In this document: in pieces, positions 58,302-59,368 of the stretch
Layout of the letters: each line of letters opens with the position of its first letter
How positions within the stretch are numbered: position 1 is the stretch's first letter
Source of the DNA: an uncultured Treponema sp.
GTDB lineage: Bacteria; Spirochaetota; Spirochaetia; Treponematales; Treponemataceae
DNA: 59,368 nucleotides
Reading direction: 5' to 3'
Assembly (NCBI GenBank): GCA_905372235.1
Contig: CAJPOF010000006.1
Span: 1 to 59,368, forward strand
Notes under the pieces: generated by a model
The model's database searches: none
The model's input: the letters and a program-made list of their open reading frames with translations, nothing else
Told to the model about the DNA's origin: nothing
Made by a program: the position numbers and the translations under genes

Positions 58302-59368
58302 CGTCTTTTTTTCCTCCATAAAAATATGAGTGTAAAAAGTGACGCATATAAAAACGGAACAAGAAAAAAAATCAATAAAAAAGTATATTTTTTTGCAGTG
58401 GAAAAACTTTTTTCGTCCGTGATTTTGGAAAAGCCTGTTTTTTGGAAAATGCCTTTTTCGTAAAGCGAGCAAAGTTCATCTTCTTCGTTCAGTTTTAAAA
58501 GTTCCTTTATTACAAAATCCAAGTTTCCGTAGTCGTATTTTTCTCCGCTTATGTAACCCAAAAGTATAGGATTTAAGAAATACTGGTCTCCCACCACGAA
58601 AAAACTTATGTCGTTAAAAACTCCGGGATTGTAATAGCCGTATGCGCTTCCTTTGAACTCTGCCGCAAGCGTGATTTCTCTTTCATCGTACGGATTTTTT
58701 TCGTTTTGCAGCAACAGCGGGTCGGTGATAAAAAGGCCTTGATTCTCATTCGATGGATTTTCGGGAACGGGAAAGCCTTTCGCCTGAACGATTTTATTTG
58801 CGTTCTCGGAGGAAAGTTTTATTTCCGACGCCCAAAACAATGTGATTCCGCTAGATTTTTTTTCGCTTGTGGGAACCGAAAGCCAGAATGGATTTTCGAC
58901 ATACATGTAGCCTTGCTCTTCGTTACGCATTAAAAGAGTTCTGCAAGAAGATGACCTTACGATTGAAGATGAAAAACCGATTCCGTAGCTTTCAAGAAGC
59001 CGAAGAAGTTTTTTGTTTTGGCTTTTTGTTATGTTCCACGAGTTTTGTATGTCTTTTTCGTATGGAGAAACGGCAAAAAATGCCCTGTTTCCCTTTTCAA
59101 GATGATTTTCGATTTCTTCTACGTCGCCGTCGGTCAGGTTTGAACTTCCCAAAACCATGAGAATGCTTTTTTTATCGGAACTGACTTTTATTTGCTCTTT
59201 AAAACTTCCGTTTTTCTCAATAACGTTTGCCTCGAACCCACGGAACGAAAGGAATTCTTTGAGGTATGAATAATTTTCTTCGGATTCGTCTTTTCCACCC
59301 GGAAGAATATCCACATATCGCTTTTTACCTTTTATGAGGCTCGATATTTTTTCAGTAACAGAATATTC
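58298..59368 (-). CDS. GldG-like ABC transporter auxiliary protein, 5' end outside the window
   Basis: The frame is open to the right edge (18 further codons before the GTG at 59314), so the start lies outside. At least 356 residues are seen. The visible part has the large periplasmic domain of the GldG / ABC-transporter auxiliary family: SILMVLGSSNLTDGDVEEIENHL-like edge, FFAVSPYEKD, and a typical FFVVGDQYFLNP. A C-terminal span ends in a basic anchor (about the last 25 residues). In other genomes the ATPase and a membrane permease are encoded upstream. Confidence 0.78.
   Translation of the reverse strand, partial: EYSVTEKISSLIKGKKRYVDILPGGKDESEENYSYLKEFLSFRGFEANVIEKNGSFKEQIKVSSDKKSILMVLGSSNLTDGDVEEIENHLEKGNRAFFAVSPYEKDIQNSWNITKSQNKKLLRLLESYGIGFSSSIVRSSSCRTLLMRNEEQGYMYVENPFWLSVPTSEKKSSGITLFWASEIKLSSENANKIVQAKGFPVPENPSNENQGLFITDPLLLQNEKNPYDEREITLAAEFKGSAYGYYNPGVFNDISFFVVGDQYFLNPILLGYISGEKYDYGNLDFVIKELLKLNEEDELCSLYEKGIFQKTGFSKITDEKSFSTAKKYTFLLIFFLVPFLYASLFTLIFLWRKKRR

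Noticed and set aside
1..59368. Mobile elements, prophage, CRISPR arrays, toxin-antitoxin pairs, rRNA genes
   Set aside because: No transposase, integrase, regularly spaced repeats or rRNA sequence was seen. The three tRNA loci show no flanking repeat that would suggest integration.

Overview
This window looks like chromosomal DNA of a spirochaete, most likely a Treponema of the gut or rumen type. The reasons are the loose lipobox signal peptides, the spirochaete-style housekeeping blocks (rpsB-tsf-frr-uppS-cdsA-dxr; rpmF-acpP-rnc; mltG-dnaG-rpoD-zinc ribbon-rnpB-TPR-mreBCD-mrdA-rodA, which from memory matches the T. pallidum order), and the GldG/DUF4340 pair. The species cannot be named from this sequence alone. 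No insertion sequences, prophage genes, CRISPR arrays or rRNA genes were seen.

Layout. 1-7153: translation and envelope precursor genes on the minus strand (dxr, cdsA, uppS, frr, tsf, rpsB, maf), two exported proteins, then coaD on the plus strand. 7258-11537: rpmF, acpP, rnc and a large CHASE2-adenylate cyclase. 11638-24790: a fermentation block entirely on the minus strand. 24929-29422: cca, two unknown proteins, a GT5 glucan synthase and tRNA-Thr/tRNA-Tyr. 29547-43343: a plus-strand run with an MBL hydrolase, mltG, dnaG, rpoD, a zinc-ribbon coiled-coil protein, RNase P RNA, a TPR protein and the rod-shape operon mreB-mreC-mreD-mrdA-rodA. 43442-59368: mfd, three poorly known genes, tRNA-Leu, two pseudouridine synthases (one broken by an in-frame TGA), yggS, rsmA, a ComEC core protein, a HEAT-repeat protein, a PilZ protein, a CPBP protease, and a DUF4340/GldG transport pair that runs off the right edge.

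The most interesting part is 11638-24790. In transcription order it encodes an LDH-fold enzyme with the malate-type specificity arginine (mdh), fumarase (fumC), HdrB-HdrC-HdrA, FlxD-FlxC-FlxB-FlxA, FrdB-FrdA and an AAEx-family permease related to known succinate exporters. This is the reductive route oxaloacetate -> malate -> fumarate -> succinate -> export, laid out in pathway order. The heterodisulfide-reductase-like, flavin-bifurcating Flx-Hdr module sits in the same gene run as a fumarate reductase that has no membrane anchor. The inferred model is a soluble NADH-dependent bifurcating fumarate reductase: exergonic NADH-to-fumarate electron flow pays for ferredoxin reduction. The individual families are known. 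The combined Flx-Hdr-Frd unit is not one I know as a characterised system.

Secondary points of interest are a probable structured S2 leader before rpsB, pyrH missing from its usual place between tsf and frr, a pseudouridine synthase gene cut by one UGA with a well-preserved downstream half, an unusual rnpB junction, and a probable leaderless lipoprotein mRNA. Promoters and terminators are called by eye from consensus spacing and hairpins. None is tested.
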